Positions 41,821 to 51,069 are shown, counted from the first letter of the stretch. The stretch is DNA of 64,000 nucleotides from UBA1801 sp035353395 (GCA_035353395.1 DAOPZL010000001.1:83056-147055); one strand, 5' to 3'. Made by a program: numbers and translations. The notes: a model not told the origin generated them from the letters alone.

Positions 41821-43832
41821 TGAATGCTCGCCTGAGTTCATTGCTTGTCGCGGGCGGCGTGTTCCTGATCGGATTCCAGGCAGGAGCCCTCGGTACTGCT
41901 TTCGCCGCGACCGAATCCACTCTCCAGTCCGCAGTCCTCCAGGGTGCGACTCTGGAGGCAGGAAACGACTCCGAGGCGATCATCCGTCTGGCGATCCCGG
42001 CCTTCACTGGAACCCCCCGACTCCAGGTCCTCACCCATCCGAACCGGGTCGTGGTCGACCTTCCCGGGGTGATCCGGGGGGTTCAGCCCACTCGACAGGA
42101 GATGGCGGGGTGGAGTTCTCCGCTGATCCGGAAAACCCGGCTTGCCCAGTTCATCGCCGCGCCCAACCCGGTCACGCGCTTCGTGCTGGAGGTCGTGGAC
42201 GGCGCCCAGGTCGATGTCTCCCGGGCCGGCGACGGCCTGCAGGTCGTGCTGAAGCCGGGGACGGGGGCGGTGCAGGCGAGGATGGCCTCTCCCGAGATGC
42301 CGGCGGCTCCCGCCGTCGAAATGCTCGCCGCGGTTCCGGCTCCCTCCCCGGATCCTGCGGCCGTGGCCAAGCCCGCCGCGGACAAGCCCATGATCGCGCT
42401 GGATCCGATTCCCGCCATCACCGCCCACAGCCAGCCTCTGCCCGTGCTCGCGGTCTCGACGCTCCTGCCCGCCAACATGGCGGCCGTCCAGGAGAAGCCG
42501 GCGCAGGCCGCGCCGTCTCCCCGCAAGGACGACTCGAGGGGCCGCACCCTCGGCGACGTCCAGGGGCGGTATACCGGGTCGCGCATCACCATCGACGTGA
42601 AGGGCGCGGACCTGGCGACGTTCCTCCGGATCATTGCCGACCACGCGAAGCTCAATCTGGTCGCGGACCAGGATGTCCAGGGCATCTATGACTTCAAGTT
42701 CACGGACACGCCCTGGGACCAGGTGCTGGACATCATCGTCAAGCACGCGGGCCTCGGGAAGGAGATCAGCAACGGCGTCATCCGCATCGCCAAGGTCGAG
42801 AAGCTCCAGAAGGAGGAGGACGACCGCAAGAAACTTGAGGAGGCGAAGGCGCTGGCCGGGGACCTGACCACGATCACGCGGCCGCTCTCCTTCGCGAAGG
42901 CGGCGGAAGCCAAGGCGATCGTCGAGAAGATGCTGACCAAGCGCGGGTCGATCATCATCGACGACCGGACGAACGTCCTCATCATCAGCGATCTCGAGAA
43001 GAACCTGCCCATGATCGACGACCTGATCCAGCAGCTGGACGTCCAGATCCAGCAGGTCCAGGTCGAGGCCAGGGTCGTGGAGGCCAACGGCAACTTCCAG
43101 AAGGCCTTCGGCGTCAAGTTCCCGAGCGCGGACACCGGCAGCTACTCGATCTCGGATTCCACCGGAGCGACGGTGCCGCTGGGCTCCTACGGCACGGGCC
43201 CCTCGTGGAACAGCACTGGCGGATGGAACAGGCCCGCCAGCGGCCAGCACGTCGGGACGAGCTGGACCACGAACACCGGCATCACCGATCCCGCGGGCGA
43301 GCTGTGGGTCTCCTTCCTCAGCAACCGATTCAGCATCAACGTGATCCTCCAGGCCCTGGAGACCGAAGGCAAGATCCGGATCGTCTCCAACCCCAAGATC
43401 GTGACCCAGAACAACAAGAAGGCCACGGTCCTCTCCGGCCGCAAGATCCCCTACCAGTCCAACCAGGGCAACGGCTCGACCTCCACCTCCTTCGTCGATG
43501 CGAACCTGGAACTGAACGTCACGCCCCAGATCACCAACGAGGGTACGATCATCATGGACCTGAAGATCGAGAAGTCGGAAGCGGACTTCTCCAATGCGGT
43601 CCTCGGCACGCCCACGATCGTTCGCCGGGCCGTCGAGACCCAGGTGCTGGTGCGCGACGGCGGGACGGCCGTCCTTGGCGGCGTCTACACCAACATGAAC
43701 TCGGATACTACGACGGGCATTCCCTTCCTCTCCAAGATCCCGGTCCTGGGGTGGCTCTTCCGGTCCAAGGACCACCAGGAGGAGAACACGGAACTGCTCA
43801 TCTTCGTGACCCCGCGCATCATCAAGATGTGA
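41817..43832 (+). CDS. pilQ: type IV pilus secretin PilQ
   Basis: 671 residues with signal peptide, one AMIN domain (about 40-140), an Ala/Pro-rich linker (about 150-240), an STN domain (about 255-325), secretin N domain, and the C-terminal secretin with GGVYTNMNSDTTTGIPFLSKIPVLGWLF. It forms the outer-membrane pore for the pilus. A Gly/Ser/Thr-rich insert lies near 440-495. ATG 41820 is an equal alternative start. A terminator follows. Confidence 0.92.
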   Translation: MMNARLSSLLVAGGVFLIGFQAGALGTAFAATESTLQSAVLQGATLEAGNDSEAIIRLAIPAFTGTPRLQVLTHPNRVVVDLPGVIRGVQPTRQEMAGWSSPLIRKTRLAQFIAAPNPVTRFVLEVVDGAQVDVSRAGDGLQVVLKPGTGAVQARMASPEMPAAPAVEMLAAVPAPSPDPAAVAKPAADKPMIALDPIPAITAHSQPLPVLAVSTLLPANMAAVQEKPAQAAPSPRKDDSRGRTLGDVQGRYTGSRITIDVKGADLATFLRIIADHAKLNLVADQDVQGIYDFKFTDTPWDQVLDIIVKHAGLGKEISNGVIRIAKVEKLQKEEDDRKKLEEAKALAGDLTTITRPLSFAKAAEAKAIVEKMLTKRGSIIIDDRTNVLIISDLEKNLPMIDDLIQQLDVQIQQVQVEARVVEANGNFQKAFGVKFPSADTGSYSISDSTGATVPLGSYGTGPSWNSTGGWNRPASGQHVGTSWTTNTGITDPAGELWVSFLSNRFSINVILQALETEGKIRIVSNPKIVTQNNKKATVLSGRKIPYQSNQGNGSTSTSFVDANLELNVTPQITNEGTIIMDLKIEKSEADFSNAVLGTPTIVRRAVETQVLVRDGGTAVLGGVYTNMNSDTTTGIPFLSKIPVLGWLFRSKDHQEENTELLIFVTPRIIKM

Positions 43833-43854
43833 AGTCCGGGACACCCTCGAGAAG

Positions 43855-43880
43855 AGAGCCCGATCGGATCGGGCTCTTTT
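43855..43880 (+). terminator. rho-independent terminator after pilQ
   Basis: A 9-bp stem AGAGCCCGA/TCGGGCTCT with a 5-base loop, followed by TTT. It lies 22 bases after the pilQ stop and closes the pil operon. Confidence 0.85.
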
Positions 43881-44010
43881 CTTGCGACTGGAGGAGCCCG
43901 CGTCCTCCCGGCGGTTTCCCCCGGGGAGGACGGGAGGGGCCGCCGTTCCCGGCTACCATTGAACCTGATCGCTCCCTTGCGACCCCCACGACCCACTGGA
44001 TTCTTCGAAC

Positions 44011-44940
44011 ATGCTGATCGACTACGCTGCCATTACCCACCGGGGGCGCATCCGCAAGAACAATGAGGACGCGTACATGGTGAGCGCCATGGACGGGGAC
44101 GAGCCCCTGGTGAACCAGCTGCCCAGGCTGCCCAACACGTGCGGGAGGGGGCTCCTCCTCGCGGTCGCGGACGGCATGGGCGGGGCCGCGGCCGGGGAGA
44201 TCGCGAGCCGGGAAGGCCTGATGGCGATGGCCGTCTACATGTTCGGCCACTGGGGGCGCTTCCCTTCCGCCAAGGGCACGGACAAGGATCTCTTCCGGGC
44301 CCTGTCGGGAGCCGCGGAGTGCGCCAACGATTCGGTGCTGCGCTATTCCGACGACGACCGGACGGCACGCGGCATGGGCTCCACCCTGACGGCGGCCGTG
44401 GTCTGGAACGGCTGCGTCCACTTCGTGCAGGTCGGCGACAGCCGGGCCTACCTCTACCGGAAGCCGGATCTCGTCCAGCTCACTACCGACCAGACCCTGG
44501 TCAACGAGATGATCGCCTCGGGCTACCTGACTCCAGAGCAGGCCCGGACGCACCCGCAGCGCAGCATGATCACCCAGGCCCTGGGCAGTCCCCAGCCCCC
44601 GAAGGTCGAGATGGGGAAGGTGCCGTTGCGGCGCGGCGACCGACTGCTCCTCTGCTCCGACGGGCTGCACGGGGAGCTGGCCGACGACTGTCTCGAGACC
44701 CTCCTGGGGCGGGACGAAACGCCGAGCCGGACGCTGGAATCGATGCTCGAGGCGGCCCTGGAGCACGGAGGCCGGGACAACGTGACCGCCCTGCTGCTGT
44801 CCCTCGACGATCCCGGCTTCCCCCCGGCTTCGGGAGGCGAGGCCATCCGCGTGGCCGCTCCCCCCGCCTTGGAAGTCGAATCACCGGCGGAGATTGGGTT
44901 ACTCTCGAAGTGGCGCCGCTTCTTCAAAGGCAAACCATGA
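44011..44940 (+). CDS. PP2C-family Ser/Thr protein phosphatase (second copy)
   Basis: 309 residues with IRKNNEDAYMV, VADGMGGAAAGE, GMGSTLTAAVV, VGDSRAYLY, LLLCSDGLHGEL and GGRDNVTALL. A C-terminal extension (about 265-309) ends in a basic KWRRFFKGKP tail absent from the first copy. It starts after the pil terminator and leads an operon with rdgC and amidase genes. Confidence 0.9.
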   Translation: MLIDYAAITHRGRIRKNNEDAYMVSAMDGDEPLVNQLPRLPNTCGRGLLLAVADGMGGAAAGEIASREGLMAMAVYMFGHWGRFPSAKGTDKDLFRALSGAAECANDSVLRYSDDDRTARGMGSTLTAAVVWNGCVHFVQVGDSRAYLYRKPDLVQLTTDQTLVNEMIASGYLTPEQARTHPQRSMITQALGSPQPPKVEMGKVPLRRGDRLLLCSDGLHGELADDCLETLLGRDETPSRTLESMLEAALEHGGRDNVTALLLSLDDPGFPPASGGEAIRVAAPPALEVESPAEIGLLSKWRRFFKGKP

Positions 44941-45548
44941 GTCTCCTGCAGGGCACATTATCGCTTCGACGTTTTCTCGTTCTGGGGCCCGTCCCGGCGG
45001 AGGAGGATCTGCTGGAGGGGCTCCGGCAGGACCAGTTCCGCCCCTTCGAGGACGGCGTGGAGGAGGAACGGGTGGGCTGGTGCGACTGGCGCAACCCGCT
45101 CATCACCCCTCCGGAGGCCGAATGGGTCACCCAGGAGCGGTTCGCCATCTTCGCCCTGCGGCTGGATACCCGGCGGGTGCCGGCGCTCCTCCTGAAGGCG
45201 CACGTGGACCTGAGGCTCCAGAGGCTCATGAAGGAGAAGGATCTCGCCTTCATCGGGAAGGAGGCGCGGATCTCCCTCCAGGACGAGGTCAAGGTGGAGC
45301 TCCTGAAGAAGGTGCTGCCCACTCCGAAAGTGGTGGAAGTCGCCTGGGATCTGAAGGGCGGCGTCCTCTGGACGACTGCGGGGGCCAGCAAGACCCAGAG
45401 CGCCCTGACGGGTCTCTTCATGAAGTCCTTCGGATGCGAGCTGCAACCCCTGGCTCCGCTGCTCCTGGCCGGCCGCCTGGCGCCGCACCTGCCCGTGGAG
45501 GCCCTGGTGGCGCTCGATCCCCTCGATCTTGAACTGGAGCATGCGTGA
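44937..45548 (+). CDS. RdgC-like protein, N-terminal half
   Basis: 203 residues. The pattern FALRLDTRRVPALLLKAHV, SLQDEVKVELLKKVLP, WDLKGGVLWTTAGASKTQ matches the first two thirds of E. coli RdgC, including the ring-forming domain region (compared from memory). RdgC is a ring-shaped DNA-binding protein that restrains RecA. The gene overlaps both neighbours by 4 bases (ATGA and GTGA). Confidence 0.65.
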   Translation: MSLLQGTLSLRRFLVLGPVPAEEDLLEGLRQDQFRPFEDGVEEERVGWCDWRNPLITPPEAEWVTQERFAIFALRLDTRRVPALLLKAHVDLRLQRLMKEKDLAFIGKEARISLQDEVKVELLKKVLPTPKVVEVAWDLKGGVLWTTAGASKTQSALTGLFMKSFGCELQPLAPLLLAGRLAPHLPVEALVALDPLDLELEHA

Positions 45549-46087
45549 AGCCGCTGGAACTGGTTGAACAAGGACGTTTTCTGGGGGAGGAGTTCCTCCT
45601 CTGGCTCTGGATGCGCGGCCTGGCGGAAGGCGGCACGTCGGGCGTCGAAGGGGATCTCTCCGCGTGCTTCATCGATGATGCCGTGACCTTGGTGAGCGAG
45701 CGGGGGGACGTGAAGGAACTCTCCCTCCGCAAGGGCAATCCCGCGGAAAGCCGGGAGGCCTTCGAGGCCCTGAGCCGCGGCATGCGGCCGAGCAAGGCGA
45801 AAGCCCGGCTGCTCTCCGGGGACATGGAATGGACCTTCGTGATCAACGCGTCGAGCCTCGACACCAGCGCCATGAAGCTGCCGCCCTCCCAGGCCAAGGA
45901 CCCGGCGGGACGCGTGGCCGACCGGCTGTTCCTGCTCGAGGAAGGCGTCTCCCACCTGGAGCGTCGCTTCACCCGGTTCCTGGAACTGCGCACGGACGAT
46001 CCCGACGGCCTGGAAGGGCTCCTGAAGCAATGGGTGGGCCAGGGGCTGGAAGGAGTCGTCGGCGAGGTGCCATGGGAAAGCGAATAG
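45545..46087 (+). CDS. RdgC-like protein, C-terminal half
   Basis: 180 residues from GTG 45545, overlapping the previous gene by 4 bases. FLGEEFLLWLWMRG is a motif of Gram-negative RdgC-family C-terminal regions, and RLLSGDMEWTFVINASSLDTSAMKLP aligns with the E. coli segment around LALDWQQRIQFVM. Together with the preceding gene it would make one RdgC equivalent in two chains. Moderate confidence. Confidence 0.5.
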   Translation: MKPLELVEQGRFLGEEFLLWLWMRGLAEGGTSGVEGDLSACFIDDAVTLVSERGDVKELSLRKGNPAESREAFEALSRGMRPSKAKARLLSGDMEWTFVINASSLDTSAMKLPPSQAKDPAGRVADRLFLLEEGVSHLERRFTRFLELRTDDPDGLEGLLKQWVGQGLEGVVGEVPWESE

Positions 46088-47745
46088 GCGCGTTCCTGGC
46101 TCTTGCGCTCGTTCCGGCCGCGCTGATGGCCCAGGCGAATCCGGCCCCCGCGCAGGTGTCCGCGGAGGCCCCCAACGGTGCCAGGGTCAGGCTGCGCCTG
46201 GTCTTCAAGAAAGGGGTCCAGGTGGAAGGGACCCGGCTGCCCGACCGGTTCGTGAAGCCGGGCACGCCGGAGGGGTGGATCGCCTACGAGAATCTTTCTC
46301 CGGAAGCCAAGCGCTGGGTCCTTCAGTCCATGTTCCCCGAGGACGTGTGGGGCCGCGAGGGCGTGAAGCACCACGTCCGGTGGCCGGAACTTGAATCCGT
46401 CTGGCTAATGGCTTCGCTCTTCACCGGGCACGGCCAGAACTACGACCAGCTCCAGCGAGCCAATCCGCAGATGCCCGAGAAGCTGCGCAAGGGGGATGCG
46501 TGGACCATTCCCCGCGCCCTGCTCTCCGTGGACCTGGGCGGAAACGTGCGCGGCGTCGTGGACCGCAGCCAGCCCGAGGACGACCTGGACGACGCGGACC
46601 GAATCCAGGCCTACCGCGCCCTGCTCGCCTACGACGAGGATGCGGAGGGGAAGTTCGCCTACTACCACCTCCGGAAGGGGGAGGCGCTCTATTCGAGCGT
46701 CGTCATGCGCTACAGCGACCGGGTGGATCCCAAGGACGTGAACGACCTGGCCCTGACGATCGCGAAGCGCTCCGGCATCGAGGATCTCCGGACGATCCAG
46801 CCCGGCCAGATCGTGAAGATTCCCGTGGAATACCTGGCGGATCCCTTCCAGCCGGAGGGCTCGCAGGCGCTGGCGGAGGACCGTGAAGTCCGGGAGGAAG
46901 TGCGGAGGACCCGCCGCATCGAAGCGGGCCCCAAGCTCGCCGGGGTCCGCATCGTGCTGGATGCCGGCCACGGCGGCGTGGACGTGGGCGCCATGGCCAA
47001 CAGCGTCTGGGAATCCGACTACGTCTACGATGTCGCCATGCGCGTGCGGCGCATCCTGGAGCAGGACACGGAGGCCGTCGTCAGCAGCACGATCCGCTAC
47101 CCCGGCTGCGGATTCAAGGTCCGCGACAATCTCGCGCGCCCCACGCGTTCCGCGGAGATCCTGACCACGCCGCCCTTCGCCAACGACGGCGAGAGCCCCA
47201 ACGCCGTGAGCGTCCACCTCAGGTGGGTGCTCGCCAACGATCTCTTCGCCTCCTTCTCGCGGCGCGGGGATGTCCAGAAGACGCTCTTCATCAGCTTCCA
47301 CGCGGATGCGCTTCACCCCTCCGCCCATGGCACGATGGTCTACGTCCCCGGCGCCGCGGCCGTCCCGGCGAGCTTCGCCCTGTCTCCCTCGCGGGGGGCG
47401 GGCGTGGCGGAGATGAAGCGGGGGGGGCGGGTCTCCTTCACGGAGAAGGAACGCATCCAGGCCGAGGCCCGCAGCCGGCTCTTCGCCGAGGGCCTGTTGA
47501 AGACGCTGAGGGACGAGCAGCTGCCCGTCCACTCGAACCGGCCGATCCGCAACATCATCCGGCGGGAGGGGAAGAACTACCTGCCCGCCGTGATCCGCTA
47601 CAACACCGCCGCCACGAAGGTCCTGGTGGAGATCGTGAACCTGACGAACGAGGAGGACGCGGCGAGCATCAAGGACCCGGCCTTCCGCGAACGCTACGCG
47701 GAGGCCGTGGTGAAGGGGATCCGGGCCTACTACCGGACTTCCTAG
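46072..47745 (+). CDS. N-acetylmuramoyl-L-alanine amidase (Amidase_3)
   Basis: 557 residues with signal peptide (1-20), a region with LysM-like character (about 195-265, GIEDLRTIQPGQIVKIP) and a C-terminal Amidase_3 domain. Zinc ligands are seen in VLDAGHGGVDVGA (near 296) and SFHADA; the glutamates are in WESDYVYDVAMRV and VEIVNLTNEED. It cleaves the amide bond between muramic acid and peptide and should act in the periplasm. It overlaps the previous gene by 16 bases. Confidence 0.9.
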   Translation: MGKRIGAFLALALVPAALMAQANPAPAQVSAEAPNGARVRLRLVFKKGVQVEGTRLPDRFVKPGTPEGWIAYENLSPEAKRWVLQSMFPEDVWGREGVKHHVRWPELESVWLMASLFTGHGQNYDQLQRANPQMPEKLRKGDAWTIPRALLSVDLGGNVRGVVDRSQPEDDLDDADRIQAYRALLAYDEDAEGKFAYYHLRKGEALYSSVVMRYSDRVDPKDVNDLALTIAKRSGIEDLRTIQPGQIVKIPVEYLADPFQPEGSQALAEDREVREEVRRTRRIEAGPKLAGVRIVLDAGHGGVDVGAMANSVWESDYVYDVAMRVRRILEQDTEAVVSSTIRYPGCGFKVRDNLARPTRSAEILTTPPFANDGESPNAVSVHLRWVLANDLFASFSRRGDVQKTLFISFHADALHPSAHGTMVYVPGAAAVPASFALSPSRGAGVAEMKRGGRVSFTEKERIQAEARSRLFAEGLLKTLRDEQLPVHSNRPIRNIIRREGKNYLPAVIRYNTAATKVLVEIVNLTNEEDAASIKDPAFRERYAEAVVKGIRAYYRTS

Positions 47746-47746
47746 C

Positions 47747-48487
47747 CTAGGGGTTCGCCTGGGAGGGGGTCGGCGTTGCGGCCAGGCGTTCGAGGCGGTG
47801 GTACAGCGCCAGGCAGACGCAGCTGCTCCAGAGGTTCAACAGCCCTCCCGTGAGGTCGATGGCCCAGACGGCGGGATGGGTCAGGCGGATCCACGGCGTG
47901 AGAGGCGTGGGCACGAAATGGTCCTGGAACCAGATCCCTCCCAGGATCGCCGCGAAATAGAGCCCGAGGAACACGACGAGGAGCAGGAGCACCCGGGGCC
48001 AGAGGCGGGCCATGAGGGACGCGCTGCTCTTCGCCGCCGCCGTCAGGGATTCGCCGCGCAGGAGGACGCGCCAGGGGGTCCAGCCGAAGACCGCGAGCAG
48101 GAGGAGACCCGGGATCACCAGGCAGGTGGCGGCCACCGCGACCGAAAGGTAGAGGAGCGCCTTGGCGCCGCAGGACGCGAGCCAGCGGGTCTCGAAGGTG
48201 TCCTTCCATGCGTCCCGGCGGTTCAGGGGGTGGTCCAGGGTCTCGGCGTCCAGTTCCAGGATGAAGCGGGGCATGAAGTACAGCTCCAGGGGCACCATCG
48301 CCACCACGGCCAGGATCATGCTCACCGTGGGATCGTCCGGGAGGAATCTCCCCAGCTGGAAGACCGGCCCCAGGAAGGACAGCACGACGGTGAGCAGGGC
48401 CAGTCCCAGCGTCTGGAACGGGTGCCGCCAGAGGAAGCCCGTCCCTGCGGCGAGGGGGGACAAGTCGGACAGGGGGGAAACGCGCAT
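47747..48487 (-). CDS. multi-pass membrane protein of unknown function
   Basis: 246 residues with about five membrane helices (starting near 25, 55, 110, 165 and 215). FMPRFILELDAETLDH and VIPGLLLLAVFGWTPWRVLL recall the membrane domain family PF10110/DUF7847, but I cannot name it with confidence. It converges with the amidase gene with 1 base between and is divergent from yqgE. Confidence 0.5.
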   Translation of the reverse strand: MRVSPLSDLSPLAAGTGFLWRHPFQTLGLALLTVVLSFLGPVFQLGRFLPDDPTVSMILAVVAMVPLELYFMPRFILELDAETLDHPLNRRDAWKDTFETRWLASCGAKALLYLSVAVAATCLVIPGLLLLAVFGWTPWRVLLRGESLTAAAKSSASLMARLWPRVLLLLVVFLGLYFAAILGGIWFQDHFVPTPLTPWIRLTHPAVWAIDLTGGLLNLWSSCVCLALYHRLERLAATPTPSQANP

Positions 48488-48518
48488 CTTATGAGATTAG
48501 CGCGCTATGATCGTCCCC

Positions 48519-49028
48519 ATGAGCCCCATCGCTCCGTGTCTCCTGGTAGCCAGCCCGCTGCTCCTGGATCCCAATTTCCTGCACACTGTGGTGCTTCTCA
48601 TCGAGCATGACGAGCAGGGAGCCATGGGCCTGATCCTCAACCGGCCCCTGCCGCTGACCCTCGCCAAGATCTGTGAGGAGAGCCAACTGGTCTTCGGGGG
48701 AGATCCCGAAGTCACGGCCTGGCGCGGTGGTCCCGTGGACCCCCAGCGCGGCATCATCCTCGTCAGGGGCGGCCTTCCGGCGGAGGAGGACACGGTCCTG
48801 GACTTCACGGACTTCATCAGCTTCCGGAAGGACCTCCTGGAATCGCTCCTGGTGGACAATTCCACCGTCTATCGCCTGTTCCTCGGCTACGCGGGGTGGG
48901 GCCCGAACCAGCTCGACTCGGAAATGGAGCAGGGAGCCTGGGCGCGCCTGCCGCTCCAGCCTGAATGGCTCCTCGCCGACGACCCCAAGGGCCTCTGGCA
49001 GAAGGCCATCCAGTCGATGGCCGGCTAG
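48519..49028 (+). CDS. YqgE/AlgH family protein
   Basis: 169 residues. LVASPLLLDPNFLHTVVLLIEHDEQGAMG, LILNRPLPLT, WRGGPVDPQRG and GYAGWGPNQLDSEM are the YqgE/AlgH (UPF0301) motifs. The function of this family is poorly understood. ATG 48507 is an alternative start; TATGAT at 48506-48511 looks like a -10 box and would then make ATG 48519 nearly leaderless. The stop region repeats TAGC (TAGCTAGCTAGC). Confidence 0.85.
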   Translation: MSPIAPCLLVASPLLLDPNFLHTVVLLIEHDEQGAMGLILNRPLPLTLAKICEESQLVFGGDPEVTAWRGGPVDPQRGIILVRGGLPAEEDTVLDFTDFISFRKDLLESLLVDNSTVYRLFLGYAGWGPNQLDSEMEQGAWARLPLQPEWLLADDPKGLWQKAIQSMAG

Positions 49029-49122
49029 CTAGCTAGCGGCCCGCAGGCTTTCTTTCGGGCCAATTCATCAATAGACTTTGATTGCGCTCGATCGTCATCG
49101 AGGCATCGCGCCTGGAGGTTCC

Positions 49123-49422
49123 ATGAACCAGATCGACCAAGTCACCTCCCTGAAGCCGCACCGGGGGGGAATGCTGCTGGCCTTCGGGATCCTGGGCCTC
49201 CTCTGCTGCATCGTCTTCGGCATCCTCGCCTGGGTGATGGGGAACAGCGACCTCAAGGAGATGGCCGAAGGCCGGATGGACCCCGAGGGCGAAGGCATGA
49301 CGAAGGCCGGCAAGATCCTTGGGATCATCGGCTGCGTGCTCAATCTCCTCGGAATCCTCGCCGGGATCGCCGTGTTCGTCTTCGGAATCGCGATCGCCGG
49401 GCTGCAGGGCGCGATGAGCTGA
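49123..49422 (+). CDS. DUF4190-like small membrane protein
   Basis: 99 residues, two membrane helices (about 15-40 and 65-95) around a Glu-rich loop (EGRMDPEGEG), as in DUF4190. CTGGAGG lies 3-4 bases before ATG 49123. Function unknown; such genes often neighbour DUF2752 genes, as here. Confidence 0.7.
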   Translation: MNQIDQVTSLKPHRGGMLLAFGILGLLCCIVFGILAWVMGNSDLKEMAEGRMDPEGEGMTKAGKILGIIGCVLNLLGILAGIAVFVFGIAIAGLQGAMS

Positions 49423-49450
49423 GGCACGACGGGCGGGGCTGGGGGACACC

Positions 49451-49861
49451 ATGAAGGTCAAGACGAGGCCAGTGCCACGGTGGCCGCGGATCTCCCCGGG
49501 CCTCTTCGGGTTCGTGGCGCTCTGGGGACTGGTCGTGATCACCGCGCGCGTGTTCACGCACTATACGGGGGCCGACCTGGACACCTGCCTCTTCCACCGT
49601 CTCACGGGCTATTCGTGTCCCACCTGCGGCACGACGCGGGGGCTCATGGCCATGGCACGAGGTTCCTGGAGGGAATCCTTCGCATGGAACCCCTTGACGA
49701 TGACGGGTGCCGTGGCGGGATCCCTGGCCCTGGTGGGCCGGGCGCTCACCGCAAGGACCGTGGAGTTCGAATTCACGTCCACGGAGAAAAGGCTGCTGCT
49801 GGGCTTCGCCCTCGCGGTCACGGGCATCAACTGGGCGTGGTTGATCCACAGCCATCCTTGA
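49451..49861 (+). CDS. DUF2752 membrane protein
   Basis: 136 residues. CLFHRLTGYSCPTCGTTRGLMAM is the DUF2752 signature, with three cysteines. There are about three membrane helices. The family function is unknown. It lies 28 bases after the DUF4190-like gene. Confidence 0.85.
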   Translation: MKVKTRPVPRWPRISPGLFGFVALWGLVVITARVFTHYTGADLDTCLFHRLTGYSCPTCGTTRGLMAMARGSWRESFAWNPLTMTGAVAGSLALVGRALTARTVEFEFTSTEKRLLLGFALAVTGINWAWLIHSHP

Positions 49862-49867
49862 GGGGCG

Positions 49868-50956
49868 TCACTCCGGCCGTTCCCCTCCCTGGGCCGGCCT
49901 GGGAGTCCTCTCCAGCAGGATGGGTTCATCGTCCTCATCCTCCGCGGTCGCGCCTTCCGGGGCCGAGTCCAGCAGCACGGCGTCCTCGAAGATGTTGTGG
50001 AGCTTGGTCTCGTACTTCTCGCCGGCGCACAGGCGAGGGTCTTCCGCCAGTTCCACCCCGGTCCGGATCAGGCCGTGGATTTCCCCGGCCTCCAGGCCGA
50101 GGACGCCGGCCAGGAGCTTGAGGGGATTCAGGGCCTCCCCTGCGGAAAGGCGGGTCGTGAAACGGAACTGGTCGCCCGTCCAGCCCGCGTCGAGGACCAG
50201 ATGGCGCACCTCCACGCGCTTGGCCTGCTTGTGCCCCGCCACCTTGCCGATCTTCGAGATCTCGTAGGTGTCGGCGGCCATGAACCGGGCGAAGCGCGCC
50301 TCGGCCATCCCGCGCAGGGGACCGGGACAGGCCCAGGCCCAGCGGGCCTCCACGCAGAGCTCGAGCACGGGGGAGGCGTGGTTGGGGACTTGTTCCGCCT
50401 CCAGGATCAGGAGCCCTTCGGGACAGAACGGATTGATATGAGCGGCCAGGTCCGGCACGGGGACCTCGGACGGCTGCCGGAGGGCCGCGTCCGCCCACTC
50501 CGAGAGCCCTTCCACGCCCAGGGGAAGGGGGTGGCCGAGGCGCACCAGGGGACGGGGCGTCTTCTCGAGCCCCATGGCCAGGGGCAGGCCGGCCTCCAGC
50601 AGGGCCTGGGCAAGGGCAGCCTGGAGGGCCGGAGGGTGGAGCCCGCAGGCCGGGGAGCGCACTTCCATGCGGAACCTGAGGGAACGCCGCGCCGGGTCGA
50701 GCTGCCACTGGAGCATCCGCCTCTCCCGGGCGCGCGCGACCTCGGCTTCCATGTGCGTGCGCGCGAGGTGCCAGGGATCCCCGCTCCGCAGCCTCGGCCG
50801 CCCTCGTTTCAGCTCCATCAAGGCCTGTTCCATGAGCCCCTGTTCCGCGAGTCCGGCAAGCAGGGCGTCCTCCGGAGGGCAATCGCCCTTCAGGGCTTCC
50901 CGGAAGGTCTGGAGGAGCGGGAACCGCCGGGGGGAAGAGGGATCGACCACGTGCAT
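49868..50956 (-). CDS. DUF2344 (TIGR03936-type) protein
   Basis: 362 residues. LSLRF-type strands at RRSLRFRMEVRSP, LLEAGLPLAMG, GHPLPLGVEG and the later RFARFMAADTYEISKIG and KRVEVRHLVLDAG fit DUF2344, which is usually fused to or beside a YgiQ-like radical-SAM protein. No radical-SAM gene is in the window, so the partner is missing or distant. The N-terminal 90 residues are helical and less conserved. Confidence 0.65.
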   Translation of the reverse strand: MHVVDPSSPRRFPLLQTFREALKGDCPPEDALLAGLAEQGLMEQALMELKRGRPRLRSGDPWHLARTHMEAEVARARERRMLQWQLDPARRSLRFRMEVRSPACGLHPPALQAALAQALLEAGLPLAMGLEKTPRPLVRLGHPLPLGVEGLSEWADAALRQPSEVPVPDLAAHINPFCPEGLLILEAEQVPNHASPVLELCVEARWAWACPGPLRGMAEARFARFMAADTYEISKIGKVAGHKQAKRVEVRHLVLDAGWTGDQFRFTTRLSAGEALNPLKLLAGVLGLEAGEIHGLIRTGVELAEDPRLCAGEKYETKLHNIFEDAVLLDSAPEGATAEDEDDEPILLERTPRPAQGGERPE

Positions 50957-51044
50957 GGATCCAGCATACGACGGCTTCCGGGGCGATTTCCGCAAGGTCT
51001 GCTGACATCTCCGGCAACGGGGACGAGGTTGCCTTGGAACACCA

Positions 51045-51069
51045 AGCAATCATCGGATTGCTGCTTTTT
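51045..51069 (+). terminator. orphan terminator-like hairpin
   Basis: AGCAATC/GATTGCT form a 7-bp stem with a 4-base loop, followed by GCTTTTTA on the plus strand. No plus-strand gene ends nearby; the adjacent genes are on the minus strand. It may end an unseen antisense or small RNA. Confidence 0.35.

Noticed and set aside
49022..49040. TAGCTAGCTAGC after yqgE as a regulatory palindrome
   Set aside because: It is a short tetranucleotide repeat containing the stop codon; no further evidence for a site.
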